Below are positions 7,155-16,217 of a stretch of DNA of 64,000 bases, piece by piece. The stretch's first letter is position 1; each line of letters opens with the position of its first letter. The stretch spans positions 992,001 through 1,056,000 of the forward strand of contig NZ_CM001441.1 of assembly GCF_000244895.1 (NCBI RefSeq), in the 5' to 3' direction. The DNA comes from Desulfosporosinus youngiae DSM 17734. Its GTDB lineage: Bacteria; Bacillota; Desulfitobacteriia; Desulfitobacteriales; Desulfitobacteriaceae. A model generated the notes under the pieces. That model made no database searches. It saw nothing but the letters and a program-made list of their open reading frames with translations, and had not been told where the DNA came from. The translations under genes were made by a program, and so were the position numbers.

Positions 7155-9704
7155 ATGGATATCATTTTGGCTCATCGCCAAATCGATTTTGATGCGTTAG
7201 CTTCCATGGTGGCTGCTCAGAAAATTTATCCCAACAGTGTTTTGGTCATGGACGGGAAACCAAACGTCAATGTTCAGGACTTTTTGGCGTTATCCAGGGA
7301 TACCCTGAGATTTCGAAAGGCTCAAGATATTAATCTGGATAAGGTTTCCCGGGTTATCCTGGTAGATACTCATGATCTTCATCGGGCAGGCTCAATGGGG
7401 GAAAAGGTCTCGAAAATTCCCGGAGTTCAGATAGAAATCTATGACCATCATCCCTATGCAGGTAAGCTCAGAGAGGGCATGGTGATCGAGCCGGTCGGAG
7501 CCTGTGCGACCCTTCTGGTTGAAAAACTGGCTGGGCTGGGGTTGCCCTTAAGTAGTTTTGAAGCCACCTTAATAGCCATAGGAATCTATGATGATACTGG
7601 GAGTTTATTGTTTGACAATACCACAGTACGTGATGTGCACGCTGTGGCTTATTTATTAGAGCAAGGTGCGAATTTAGGAGTAATTTCTAAGAATTTGCGC
7701 CGTCCTCTTGCTGAAGAACAGAAAGACCTGCTGCAGGAATTATTAGATCGAGGACAAACTGAATTCTTTGAGGGACTGCCGGTTTATATCTCATATGCCG
7801 AGATAAAGGATTATGTGGGCGGGCTTGCTCTTTTAGCTCATCGAGTAGGAGAGCTTGAAGGCGCTGATACTTGGTTTCTGTTAGTTAAAATGGAGAACCG
7901 AGTTTATGTTGTCGGACGATCAAGAGGCAGGGGCTTGCCGATCAATGGAATAGTACGGCTATTTGGGGGTGCGGGTCACGAGAGGGCTGCTTCTGCCACC
8001 ATTAAGGATGCAGAGCTCTCAGAGATATTAAAACAACTGCGTTCGGCGATCCGGAGTCGCGCCAAACGCCCTCATCTTGTTAAAGATATAATGAGCTTCC
8101 CGGTTAAGACTGTATCTCCTGAGACACGGCTAGGTGAAGTGGAGCAAATATTATTGCGCTACGGACATACAGGAGTGCCGGTCACGGAGGATAAGAATCT
8201 CGTGGGGATTATTTCCAGACGTGATGTGGATAAGGCCATTAAACACGGATTAAGACATGCTCCTGTAAAAGGGTTTATGACCACAAAGGTTTCTACAGTG
8301 GAAGCTGATGTGCCTTGGGATGAAGTTCGCCGCCTAATGGTTCAGCATGATATTGGACGTCTGCCTGTAGTAGAAGATGGGGATCTCGTCGGCATTGTAT
8401 CGAGGTCAGACGTTTTGCGTCTGGTTCATGGCGGGTCTGTTCCTATTGAAACCCAACTCGCCCGGGAACGCAGTGCCGCCATGCGTCAGGATATCCTGGA
8501 TTTGATAAACCTTCTGCCTGAAGATGTCCGAAAGCTCCTCGAAGCGGTGAGAGACACTGCAGGTGAGGAAGGGTGCTCAGTTTATCTTGTGGGAGGGTTT
8601 GTCAGGGATTTATTGCTGTCCGTTCCCACGCAGGATTTAGATTTTGTTGTAGAAGGCAGCGGCGGTCAATTTGCCCAGGCTTTGATGCGTCGTATGCCGG
8701 ATGGAAAACTGACTCAGCATTTTAAGTTTGGAACTGCCCAGATTAGTTTCCCTGATGGAAGCCATCTGGACATCGCCAGTACGAGATGGGAACACTATTC
8801 TTTCCCGGGCGCACTTCCTCAAGTAGAGGAATCCTGTCTGCGTGATGATTTATTCAGACGGGATTTTACGATCAATTCCATGGCAATTTGTCTTAACACA
8901 GAGCGTTACGGTGAACTTGTCGATTATTATGGCGGTAAACAGGATTTACAGCAAAGAAAAATTCGTTTTTTGCATAATCTTAGTTTCATAGATGACCCTA
9001 CCCGTATGCTGCGTGCTATACGTTTTAAAGAACGCTATCAGTTTGACTTTGCCAAGGAAACTCTGGACGCTTTACATACTGCCATAGAGACGGGCGTTCT
9101 TTCCAAGCTTAGTGTGGAACGTTTCACAGAAGAAATCCTCCTTATTTTTAAAGAAGCAAATTATCTGGCCATGGGTCAGATCCTGGTTAAAAGTGGTTTG
9201 TTTAAAGCCTGGTTTGGCGAGGAGCTTGCTTGGAATTTTGACTTGGATAATGCTGAGGAGAGTCTGGATTGGTCCCTGAACATGCGCTGGTTAATCTCGG
9301 TTTCTCAAATGGAATCGGCCGGAATTGAACAGTTGCTTGAACGAGTAAGCCTGAACAAATCTCTTCGGGATGATACAATCGCCTATCTAAACTTGCGTGA
9401 GTCTTTAATGAAACCCTTAACCCTGGGCGAAATGGATCGATTGTTAAACAAGTCCCCCAAGGAAGTTGTAATGGCTTTAGCACGGGATGAGCGGTTTAAA
9501 AAACAGATCACGGGATGCCTGGAGGCCGCTCAAAGGATTAACATGTCCCTTGATGGAAAGGCTCTTATAGAAATGGGAGTAAAGCAAGGCCCGGAGATCG
9601 GAGAAATTCTGGATTGGGTGCGAACGGCTTGGCTCGAGGGTAAGATCAGCTCATCAGAAGAAGAGCAGGGAATTGCTCGTCAGTGGGTTAATAGTCTGCG
9701 ATAG
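7155..9704 (+). CDS. DHH/DHHA1-CBS-CBS-tRNA nucleotidyltransferase fusion protein
   Basis: An 849-residue multidomain enzyme. Residues 1-150 carry a DHH phosphoesterase domain (DFDA at 11-14, DTHD at 71-74, DHH at 97-99). Residues ~215-295 form DHHA1 with GRSRGRG and GGAGHERAASA. Two CBS domains lie at ~308-425. A class II nucleotidyltransferase core starts near 475 (VGGFVRD, DLDFVV with the two catalytic Asp, then RRDFTINSM and DDPTRMLRAIRF), followed by the helical tRNA-binding region. The back half should add A or CCA to tRNA 3' ends; the front half resembles nanoRNase-type exonucleases. This architecture is known in anaerobic bacteria, but which nucleotides are added cannot be read here. 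Confidence 0.9.
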   Translation: MDIILAHRQIDFDALASMVAAQKIYPNSVLVMDGKPNVNVQDFLALSRDTLRFRKAQDINLDKVSRVILVDTHDLHRAGSMGEKVSKIPGVQIEIYDHHPYAGKLREGMVIEPVGACATLLVEKLAGLGLPLSSFEATLIAIGIYDDTGSLLFDNTTVRDVHAVAYLLEQGANLGVISKNLRRPLAEEQKDLLQELLDRGQTEFFEGLPVYISYAEIKDYVGGLALLAHRVGELEGADTWFLLVKMENRVYVVGRSRGRGLPINGIVRLFGGAGHERAASATIKDAELSEILKQLRSAIRSRAKRPHLVKDIMSFPVKTVSPETRLGEVEQILLRYGHTGVPVTEDKNLVGIISRRDVDKAIKHGLRHAPVKGFMTTKVSTVEADVPWDEVRRLMVQHDIGRLPVVEDGDLVGIVSRSDVLRLVHGGSVPIETQLARERSAAMRQDILDLINLLPEDVRKLLEAVRDTAGEEGCSVYLVGGFVRDLLLSVPTQDLDFVVEGSGGQFAQALMRRMPDGKLTQHFKFGTAQISFPDGSHLDIASTRWEHYSFPGALPQVEESCLRDDLFRRDFTINSMAICLNTERYGELVDYYGGKQDLQQRKIRFLHNLSFIDDPTRMLRAIRFKERYQFDFAKETLDALHTAIETGVLSKLSVERFTEEILLIFKEANYLAMGQILVKSGLFKAWFGEELAWNFDLDNAEESLDWSLNMRWLISVSQMESAGIEQLLERVSLNKSLRDDTIAYLNLRESLMKPLTLGEMDRLLNKSPKEVVMALARDERFKKQITGCLEAAQRINMSLDGKALIEMGVKQGPEIGEILDWVRTAWLEGKISSSEEEQGIARQWVNSLR

Positions 9705-9718
9705 AAGGGGGTAGGAAT

Positions 9719-10369
9719 TTGTTCGATTTCAATTTAACGACCATTATCGCAAATATTCCCGCGTTAATGATCGGGTTTGCCTTTCATGAGTTTGCCCATG
9801 CTTGGGTCGCGGATCGTTTAGGAGATCCGACACCGCGAAGCCAGGGTCGTTTAACCTTAAACCCTTTCGTGCACTTGGACCTTTTTGGAACTCTTATGGC
9901 TCTCTTATATCGTTTCGGCTGGGCTAAGCCTGTTATGACGAATCCCCATTACTTCCGGGGGGATAAACGGCGGGGACAGATGCTGGTTGCTGTAGCAGGA
10001 TCAGTCATGAATTTGATCACAGCCTTTGTTTTAATGTTCCTATGGTTTTTGACTATGCTCGGGGTTCAGGCTTCGGAATGGAGTGGGATTATCTCACTGG
10101 TATTTCAATCCGCCGTTTTAATGAATCTCGGCTTAGGAATATTCAATCTCTTGCCGATTCCGCCGCTTGATGGGTTTGCGGTTCTTTCAGGATTATTGCC
10201 TGTACGATTTGCTCCTCAGTTGCGGATCATAGAACAGTATGGAATGATTATTTTAATCATACTTCTCTTTACAGATATTTTTGGAAAGGTTCTTTCACCT
10301 GCGGTGATTGGGATATTCTACACGTATCAAAAAATTATTTCACTGATACTAACCCCTTTTCTAGGGTGA
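9719..10369 (+). CDS. Site-2 protease family (M50) membrane metalloprotease
   Basis: Intramembrane zinc protease family, YwhC/FtsH-like branch. The zinc motif HEFAH is at residues 23-27 inside the first membrane helix, and the third ligand motif PPLDG is at ~148-152. About five to six hydrophobic helices fill 216 residues. TTG at 9719 follows a GGGGGTAGG stretch. It sits 15 bases after the nucleotidyltransferase fusion and 39 before trpS, in the same orientation; in related genomes this protease usually heads the trpS-scpAB cluster. The substrate is unknown. Confidence 0.9.
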   Translation: MFDFNLTTIIANIPALMIGFAFHEFAHAWVADRLGDPTPRSQGRLTLNPFVHLDLFGTLMALLYRFGWAKPVMTNPHYFRGDKRRGQMLVAVAGSVMNLITAFVLMFLWFLTMLGVQASEWSGIISLVFQSAVLMNLGLGIFNLLPIPPLDGFAVLSGLLPVRFAPQLRIIEQYGMIILIILLFTDIFGKVLSPAVIGIFYTYQKIISLILTPFLG

Positions 10370-10408
10370 AGTGGATAAATTATAGAATTATTTTAAGGGG
10401 TTGTTATT

Positions 10409-11383
10409 ATGAAGGGGAAAATATTTAGTGGAATGCGTCCCACGGGGGCATTGCATATTGGACATCTGAGTGTCATTCAGAATTGGGTAAACTTACAGGA
10501 TGACTATGAAAGCTATTTTTCAATTGTCGATTTGCATGCCCTGACAACCGGGTATGAAGATAAATTAAACTTCCCTGAGCTAAGAAGAGAAATTGCTTTA
10601 GACTGGCTCAGTGTGGGGATTGATCCCCAAAAAAGTTCAATCTTTATGCAGTCGGCCGTTAAAGAGCACGCCGAACTTCATTTGCTTTTTTCCATGTTTA
10701 CCCCTTTGTCCTGGTTGGAACGTGTTCCTACCTACAAGGATCAAATTCAACAGTTAAGTCTCCAAGGCAAAGATTTAGCGACTTATGGATTTTTAGGATA
10801 TCCTCTCCTGCAGGCTGCTGATATTTTAGTGTATAAAGCAAACGTGGTACCTGTTGGAGAAGATCAGCTTCCGCATATTGAGCTTTGCCGGGAAATTGCC
10901 CGTCGCTTTAATCATCTATTCGGAACGGTCTTCCCGGAGCCTCAGGCACTTGTGGGGAAAATACCTCTCTTGCCTGGAGTTGACGGGCGGAAAATGAGCA
11001 AAAGTTATCATAATGCTATTTCCCTGGCCGCGTCTGCTGAGGAGATTAAAACCCGTGTACAACAAATGGTAACTGATCCGGCCCGGCTCCGTAAAGATGA
11101 TCCGGGACATCCGGAGGTCTGTATTGTGCATAAGTTCCATCAAATCTACACGCCGGAAGTTGCCGAAGTGGAAGAAAAATGTCGTGCCGGAAAAGTGGGT
11201 TGTGTCGCGTGTAAACGGCATCTGGCGGAAAATTTAGAGAAGCTGATAGGTCCCTTTAGAGAGCGGCGTGCTTATTGGGAAGAACCTGGCCGGGTAGAGA
11301 ACGTTTTGGAAGAAGGTGCCCAGCGTGCTCGGGCGACTGCCTCGGAGACCATGAAAGAAGTTCGCTGTATCATGGGGCTGTAA
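10409..11383 (+). CDS. trpS: Tryptophanyl-tRNA synthetase
   Basis: Class I aminoacyl-tRNA synthetase charging tRNA-Trp. HIGH is at residues 16-19 and KMSKS at 195-199, with GEDQ and the AAD segment of the Trp enzyme in between; 324 residues matches bacterial TrpS. It directly abuts scpA (stop at 11381-11383, next ATG at 11384), so the two are co-translated. There is no room for a T-box leader immediately upstream, which fits cluster-driven rather than tryptophan-specific expression. Confidence 0.97.
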   Translation: MKGKIFSGMRPTGALHIGHLSVIQNWVNLQDDYESYFSIVDLHALTTGYEDKLNFPELRREIALDWLSVGIDPQKSSIFMQSAVKEHAELHLLFSMFTPLSWLERVPTYKDQIQQLSLQGKDLATYGFLGYPLLQAADILVYKANVVPVGEDQLPHIELCREIARRFNHLFGTVFPEPQALVGKIPLLPGVDGRKMSKSYHNAISLAASAEEIKTRVQQMVTDPARLRKDDPGHPEVCIVHKFHQIYTPEVAEVEEKCRAGKVGCVACKRHLAENLEKLIGPFRERRAYWEEPGRVENVLEEGAQRARATASETMKEVRCIMGL

Positions 11384-12160
11384 ATGGAACGTACGGAACG
11401 TGAGACTATCAGTCCTCAGGTTGAACTTCCTGCCTACCAGGGTCCTCTGGACCTGTTGTTAACTCTTATTCAACAGGAAAAGGTGGATATATATGATATT
11501 CCAATTGCGCGAATTGCCGACCAGTTTGTGGAAGTCTTACGCCGGATGGAATCTATGGACATGGAAGTCACAACGGAATTTCTGGTGCTTGCAGCCCAAT
11601 TACTCTATATTAAGTCCAGAGAGCTTTTGCCTAAGCCCCCTAAAAACGAACAAAGCCCGCTTGAAGAGGAAGATTTACGCCAGGAATTAGTAGAGCGCTT
11701 AATTGCTTATCGGGCCTTTAAACAAGCTGCTAAAGTCTTAGAAGGGCTGGAAACCTCCTCAGGACGATCCTATGACCGTGAGGTTGATGTCGCGGGGTTA
11801 TTAGCTGATGTCAAGCCGGAAGATCCCCTTAAGGGGATAACCTTTGATGATCTTTGGCAAGCATTCCGCAGAGTTATTGACCGTGCTGAAAAAGGGGAAG
11901 AGATCAAATATGTTGAACCCGACGAAATTGCCATCGAAATGATGCTGGCGGATGTTTTGCGCCGTGTTATTCTGCATCCGAAAGGGATGCGGTTTAATCA
12001 GCTCATGAGAATCGGATCTCGTATGGAGATAATTGTCTCTTTCCTGGCCTTGTTGGAACTTTTAAAATCCGGAAAGGTACGTGCTGAACAAGCCGCATGG
12101 GTAAGTGATATCCTGCTCTTTCCAACGAAAAAAGCCTGGGAATTTACCGTAGAGGAGTAG
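11384..12160 (+). CDS. scpA: Segregation and condensation protein A
   Basis: Kleisin subunit that bridges SMC dimers for chromosome condensation and segregation. The N-terminal YQGPLDLLLTLIQQEKVDIYDIPI block and the C-terminal winged-helix region are characteristic; 258 residues is typical. The ATG follows the trpS stop without a gap. scpB follows after six bases. Confidence 0.95.
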   Translation: MERTERETISPQVELPAYQGPLDLLLTLIQQEKVDIYDIPIARIADQFVEVLRRMESMDMEVTTEFLVLAAQLLYIKSRELLPKPPKNEQSPLEEEDLRQELVERLIAYRAFKQAAKVLEGLETSSGRSYDREVDVAGLLADVKPEDPLKGITFDDLWQAFRRVIDRAEKGEEIKYVEPDEIAIEMMLADVLRRVILHPKGMRFNQLMRIGSRMEIIVSFLALLELLKSGKVRAEQAAWVSDILLFPTKKAWEFTVEE

Positions 12161-12166
12161 ATCAAA

Positions 12167-12718
12167 TTGCTGTTTAGGGAACCGGAAACGGCTGCCTTAG
12201 AGGCCCTTCTATTTGTTGCCAAAGAGCCGTTAACGCCGGAACTGCTCAGCGGAATTTTGGAGCTGGACCCAGAGTTTATAGAAGAGCTTCTGTATGAGCT
12301 TCGTAGTCGGTATGCCGCAGATTCCTGCGGGTTAACCCTTCTGGAGATTAATGGGGGCTATAAATTAGGAACAAAGCCCGAAGTTGCCCGTTATATCGAG
12401 ACTCTTTATAAGCAGCCTGCTCAAGCCCTCTCTAATGCGGCTCTGGAAGTGCTTTCAATTATTGCTTACAAACAACCGGTGACGCGAGGAGAAGTGGATT
12501 TCATCCGGGGAGTTCAATCCGACCGTGCTTTGGCAACGTTAGTGGAAAAGGGTTTAGTGAAAGAGGTCGGCCGCAAGGAGGGTCCGGGGCGCCCCATTCT
12601 TTATGCCACGACAGAACAGTTTCTGCTTCATTTTGGCTTGAGTTCTTTAGATGATATGCCTGACTTGGAAGTGGGATCTCTCAGTGATGCTGAGGTGGCA
12701 AGTGCAGTAGAAGATTAG
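12167..12718 (+). CDS. scpB: Segregation and condensation protein B
   Basis: Winged-helix partner of ScpA in the SMC complex. The ALLFVAKEPLTPELL start and the EVLSIIAYKQPVTRGEVDFIRG plus GRKEGPGRP blocks identify it; 183 residues is normal. The TTG at 12167 is supported by AGAGGAG at 12151-12157. A strong bidirectional terminator follows immediately and ends this operon. Confidence 0.96.
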   Translation: MLFREPETAALEALLFVAKEPLTPELLSGILELDPEFIEELLYELRSRYAADSCGLTLLEINGGYKLGTKPEVARYIETLYKQPAQALSNAALEVLSIIAYKQPVTRGEVDFIRGVQSDRALATLVEKGLVKEVGRKEGPGRPILYATTEQFLLHFGLSSLDDMPDLEVGSLSDAEVASAVED

Positions 12719-12724
12719 AGGATA

Positions 12725-12766
12725 AAGCAATCTCCATCATGCTTTTGCTGATGGAGATTGCTTTTA
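12725..12766. terminator. Bidirectional intrinsic terminator
   Basis: AAGCAATCTCCATCA and its perfect complement form a 15-bp stem with a nine-base loop and T/A tracts on both sides. It serves scpB on the plus strand and the DUF4474 gene on the minus strand. Confidence 0.9.
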
Positions 12767-12768
12767 AA

Positions 12769-13686
12769 TTATTTATCACTGTTATAAGTTAATGCCCTAT
12801 AGGAAAGATAGACTGCGAGCATAACCAGTACAACGGTTATTAATGAATCATAGATCTCAGATAATGGTTTGGCTTTCCCTATATTCATGATTTTACGATA
12901 CATTTCCGGCGACTCTTTCTCAAGAGCTCTCAGTTTATCCTGGAGATTATCAAAGGCTTGTGTCATTTCCTGATATTTATCGCATAATAGTTTGTTTTTC
13001 GCTTGTATAAGCCGGTCAGTTGCGGGCCTTCGGGTTATGGGCTGGGGTGTTTTCGGAATATCGTATCTAAAGCTTACGGTATTGTAATAAATCGAAAATT
13101 GATTATCGGAATAGCCGGCATTTCTGAGGCCTGATACGAACGCGTCTCGCATAAGCGCATCTTTTAAAGTAATACTAATATCCATGATAAGCTCTGAAGG
13201 CTCTGAAAATTCCCCTAGCTTGAAACCTGTAAGCCACCAGTGTGTGCCTTCTCTGGTAAAGAGGGTCTCACCGTTCTTCTTTAAAGTATAAGACATTTGC
13301 AAGAGATCATTATCGCCCGCACAACTGTAGAAGGTACCATCAAAAAGCCCGGGGATTTTAAGATCTAATGCTCCGATGTAGACTCCGATTTCGCCGCCGG
13401 TAACTAAGTCATATTGGCCTTTCCACAAGCCAATCATCCATTTTTTTGCATTGTATTCAAAGTAAATGGGTTCACTATCTATAATCATCCCCATAGGGGC
13501 TGCCGCCTCATCATAGAGACGACAGTAACCAACCTTTCTCTGCCAGGGGTCCAAGGTAGAATAGAAAATATCCTGCAGAGAATCATAGGAATAGCCTGCA
13601 ATTTCAATGAATTTTTCCAGATCTTCATAATAGTCATCATTTTTTTTGATGCTCATTTCGGCTGAAGATCCTGTCTGAACGGACAT
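12769..13686 (-). CDS. DUF4474 domain protein with C-terminal membrane helix
   Basis: Function unknown. Residues ~20-195 match my recollection of the DUF4474 domain: EPIYFEYNAKKWMIGLWKGQ, GEIGVY, LFDGTFYSC and HWWLTGFKLGEFSEPSEL are its signature blocks. A basic, coiled-coil-prone stretch (~225-270) leads to one membrane helix near the C-terminus, so the domain is probably cytoplasmic and tail-anchored. The ATG at 13686 has AAGGGGGG seven bases upstream. It is an opposite-strand insertion in an otherwise co-directional condensation/sporulation cluster. Confidence 0.75.
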   Translation of the reverse strand: MSVQTGSSAEMSIKKNDDYYEDLEKFIEIAGYSYDSLQDIFYSTLDPWQRKVGYCRLYDEAAAPMGMIIDSEPIYFEYNAKKWMIGLWKGQYDLVTGGEIGVYIGALDLKIPGLFDGTFYSCAGDNDLLQMSYTLKKNGETLFTREGTHWWLTGFKLGEFSEPSELIMDISITLKDALMRDAFVSGLRNAGYSDNQFSIYYNTVSFRYDIPKTPQPITRRPATDRLIQAKNKLLCDKYQEMTQAFDNLQDKLRALEKESPEMYRKIMNIGKAKPLSEIYDSLITVVLVMLAVYLSYRALTYNSDK

Positions 13687-13858
13687 ACATATCCCCCCTT
13701 CTTATATAGTATTGGGGGTATGCATAGTGTGGTGCATAAAATAGCAAATTCAATTGTCAAAATTTAAGTTATTCAGTGCATAATTGTAGTTAAAATGGGG
13801 CATCTTACCTATTTAGGGTCAGCCGGTAAGGGGATGTATGAAGTACGGAGGGGTTTAG

Positions 13859-14503
13859 GTGCGGGTTTTAGCGTTTTTACTCGCTATGGTTATATTAATA
13901 GTAATCAGCTTTGTATTTAAAGTACAGGTGGATTTTCGCTATCGACGTATGCAGGAGAAAGATCATATTGATATTGATTTTCGCGCTTTCAAGGGCTTAT
14001 GGCGGGCGAACTATCAAATCCCAACCCTTCAATTGGAATGGGAAAAAGGGCCGCAGGTGGAATTTGAGCAGGTTTCAGAAGTAAAAAGCGGAGTACGTAA
14101 GACAAAGACCAAGGCGCGTATGCGTTATATACGGTTTGGCTGGTTAAGTCGGCTCTGGCTGAATATTCCGCTGCTGATCGACCATTTGACGCGGATTAAG
14201 AGGATGTTTTATCGGGGAATCCACTGTACATTAATTAATTGGCGAGCGGAAATTGGCTATAAGGATGCATGTCAGACAGCGCTGGCAGCAGGGTCCTTTT
14301 GGACGATGTTTGGTTTTGCCCTGTCTCATCTTCATAAACACGTAACCATGGAAGTCCGGTCTCCTGCGCTGGCAGTTGTTCCACAGTTTAAAAAAGAAGG
14401 TTTTGTTTGTGATCTTCGATGCATATTCCATTTAAGAATCGGTCATATTATTTTCGTAGGGTTGAGATTATTACGATTATTTAAGTGGGGTATAAGGGGG
14501 TAG
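13859..14503 (+). CDS. DUF2953 protein (YtfI-like)
   Basis: An N-terminal membrane helix (residues ~3-20) is followed by a basic, beta-rich region and a second hydrophobic stretch. DUF2953 proteins sit immediately upstream of ytfJ in spore formers, as here (seven-base gap), and a sporulation link is inferred from that. The GTG at 13859 follows GGAGGGG at 13847-13853. No enzymatic motif is visible. Confidence 0.75.
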   Translation: MRVLAFLLAMVILIVISFVFKVQVDFRYRRMQEKDHIDIDFRAFKGLWRANYQIPTLQLEWEKGPQVEFEQVSEVKSGVRKTKTKARMRYIRFGWLSRLWLNIPLLIDHLTRIKRMFYRGIHCTLINWRAEIGYKDACQTALAAGSFWTMFGFALSHLHKHVTMEVRSPALAVVPQFKKEGFVCDLRCIFHLRIGHIIFVGLRLLRLFKWGIRG

Positions 14504-14510
14504 ACGATGC

Positions 14511-14954
14511 ATGGGGAATCATCCTATTGAATCATTAATGAAGACAGCAATGGAAAGCATCCAACAAATCGTTGACGTAAACACGATCGTGGGCGATGCC
14601 GTGGAGGCCCATGATGGCTCGGTGATTATTCCAATTTCAAGGGTTTCTTGTGGTTTTGCAGCAGGCGGCAGTGAATTTGCCCCACCGGACGATAAGGAGA
14701 TGGGAAATTCAGGAGGGGGTACACCTGGTCAAGGTCCGTCTCTGCCCTTTGGCGGCGGTGCCGGAGCCGGGGTTTCAGTACAGCCGGTTGCCTTTTTAGT
14801 GGTTGGTAATGGGACCATACGGCTTCTTCCAGTTGATAGTAATGTGGTCGTTGATCGACTGATTGATACTGTCCCGGATCTGTTAGAGAGAATCGGGGGA
14901 ATGTTTCAGAAGAAAAAAAAACCATCGGATGACATAGTTATTGCCCGCGACTAA
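14511..14954 (+). CDS. ytfJ: Sporulation protein YtfJ/GerW family
   Basis: The family block NTIVGDAVEAHDGSVIIPISRVSCGFAAGGSE is followed by a Gly-rich region and a hydrophobic segment ending in GTIRLLPV, as in YtfJ, which in Bacillus is a forespore-made protein needed for normal germination. 147 residues is typical. The ATG at 14511 has AAGGGGG ten bases upstream. An intrinsic terminator follows, partly separating it from spmA. Confidence 0.92.
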   Translation: MGNHPIESLMKTAMESIQQIVDVNTIVGDAVEAHDGSVIIPISRVSCGFAAGGSEFAPPDDKEMGNSGGGTPGQGPSLPFGGGAGAGVSVQPVAFLVVGNGTIRLLPVDSNVVVDRLIDTVPDLLERIGGMFQKKKKPSDDIVIARD

Positions 14955-14986
14955 ACAGTCGGGATATAAGTTGTGGACAAAGAGGA

Positions 14987-15014
14987 AAGAACGGGATGAT
15001 CTCGTTCTTTTTTG
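14987..15014 (+). terminator. Intrinsic terminator between ytfJ and spmA
   Basis: AAGAACG pairs with CGTTCTT, with three further inner pairs (about 10 bp in all), followed by six T residues. spmA therefore probably relies on read-through or its own promoter. Confidence 0.75.
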
Positions 15015-15051
15015 TTTGTCCGTATCATACATTTTAGGCAGGAGGTGGGAA

Positions 15052-15633
15052 ATGGTTAATCTCATCTGGCTGTTAATGTTGGCTATTGGCATAGTCGTTT
15101 CTGCGCTGAACGGACATATTGAAAATGTAACCACATCCGCAATGAAAGCGGCAGAACTTGGAGTAGAAGTTGCCATTGAACTGATCGGAGTTATGAGTTT
15201 ATGGTTGGGTATCATGCGCTTGGCAGAGGAAGCCGGTCTTATTAAGGGGATTGCCCGCCTCTTTGGGCCTGCAATTCGTCGCTTATTTCCATCTCTTAGA
15301 CCGGACAGTCCGGCAATGGGTGCAATTATCATGAACTTGAGCGCCAATATACTCGGGCTGGGAAATGCGGCAACTCCCTTTGGACTTAAAGCAATGCAAG
15401 AACTCCAAAAGGAAAACCCTACCCCTGAAGTGGCAAGCCCTGCCATGATTACGTTTTTGGCCCTGAATACTTCATGTATCACCCTAATACCGGCAACGAT
15501 TATTGGAGTGCGTTTAAAAGCCAATTCGGTTAATCCAACCGAAATCATTGGGACGACGATTGTAGCGACAGGAACGGCAATGTTCGCGGCGATCGTTGTA
15601 GATTACTTTATTCGCCGCAGGAGGGGAACATGA
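15052..15633 (+). CDS. spmA: Spore maturation protein A
   Basis: Integral membrane protein of the nucleoside-recognition/gate family needed for spore core dehydration. Conserved blocks are LNGHIENVT near the N-terminus and NLSANILGLGNAATPFGLKAM. The ATG at 15052 is chosen because AGGAGG lies at 15040-15045; the frame is open further upstream but only through terminator sequence. 193 residues is the family length. The stop overlaps the spmB start by four bases. Confidence 0.95.
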   Translation: MVNLIWLLMLAIGIVVSALNGHIENVTTSAMKAAELGVEVAIELIGVMSLWLGIMRLAEEAGLIKGIARLFGPAIRRLFPSLRPDSPAMGAIIMNLSANILGLGNAATPFGLKAMQELQKENPTPEVASPAMITFLALNTSCITLIPATIIGVRLKANSVNPTEIIGTTIVATGTAMFAAIVVDYFIRRRRGT

Positions 15634-16169
15634 ACGTAATAGCCGAGATTTCCCGTTGGGCCATTCCCTTAATCTTGTTATTGATTCCCTTAGTAGCCTA
15701 CCTTCGCAAAGTCCCTGTCTATGAATCCTTTGTGGAAGGAGCGGAGGAGGGTTTTAAAACAGGCGTCCGGATTCTGCCGTTCTTAATAGGGATGCTGGTT
15801 TCGATTAGAGTATTTGTTGATTCCGGGGCCCTGACGATTCTTTCAAACTGGCTGCAGCCGCTTTTCAAGCTTTTAGGCTTAGGACCTGATTTTGCTGCCA
15901 TCATTCCCTTAGCAATCATGCGGCCGTTAAGCGGATCTGGCGCTTTAGGGGTAGCAACCCAGTTAATCAATCAGTATGGACCGGATTCCTTTATCGGACG
16001 TTTGGCCTCAACCCTTCAGGGAAGCACAGATACTACCTTCTTTGTGTTAACCGTGTATTTTGGCTCGGTAGGAATCAAAAAATATCGCTACGCTCTTAAA
16101 TTAGGCTTACTGGCAGATATCATCGGGTTAATTGTCTCAGTTTGGATTGTCAGTAAAGTGTTTTATTGA
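15630..16169 (+). CDS. spmB: Spore maturation protein B
   Basis: Membrane partner of SpmA with the same gate fold: EGFKTGVRILPFLIGML, PLAIMRPLSGSGALG and GSTDTTFF blocks; 179 residues. Its start overlaps the spmA stop (ATGA), so the pair is translationally coupled. In Bacillus the pair is made in the mother cell or forespore during sporulation. Confidence 0.95.
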   Translation: MNVIAEISRWAIPLILLLIPLVAYLRKVPVYESFVEGAEEGFKTGVRILPFLIGMLVSIRVFVDSGALTILSNWLQPLFKLLGLGPDFAAIIPLAIMRPLSGSGALGVATQLINQYGPDSFIGRLASTLQGSTDTTFFVLTVYFGSVGIKKYRYALKLGLLADIIGLIVSVWIVSKVFY

Positions 16170-16217
16170 TCCATACTTTGAGCATACTAACAGTGAACCG
16201 AAAGGGGGCATGTTAGT

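Noticed and set aside
14883-15548. A 221-codon open frame antisense to spmA
   Set aside because: Fully overlaps the well-supported spmA gene and lacks a ribosome site; a coding-strand shadow.
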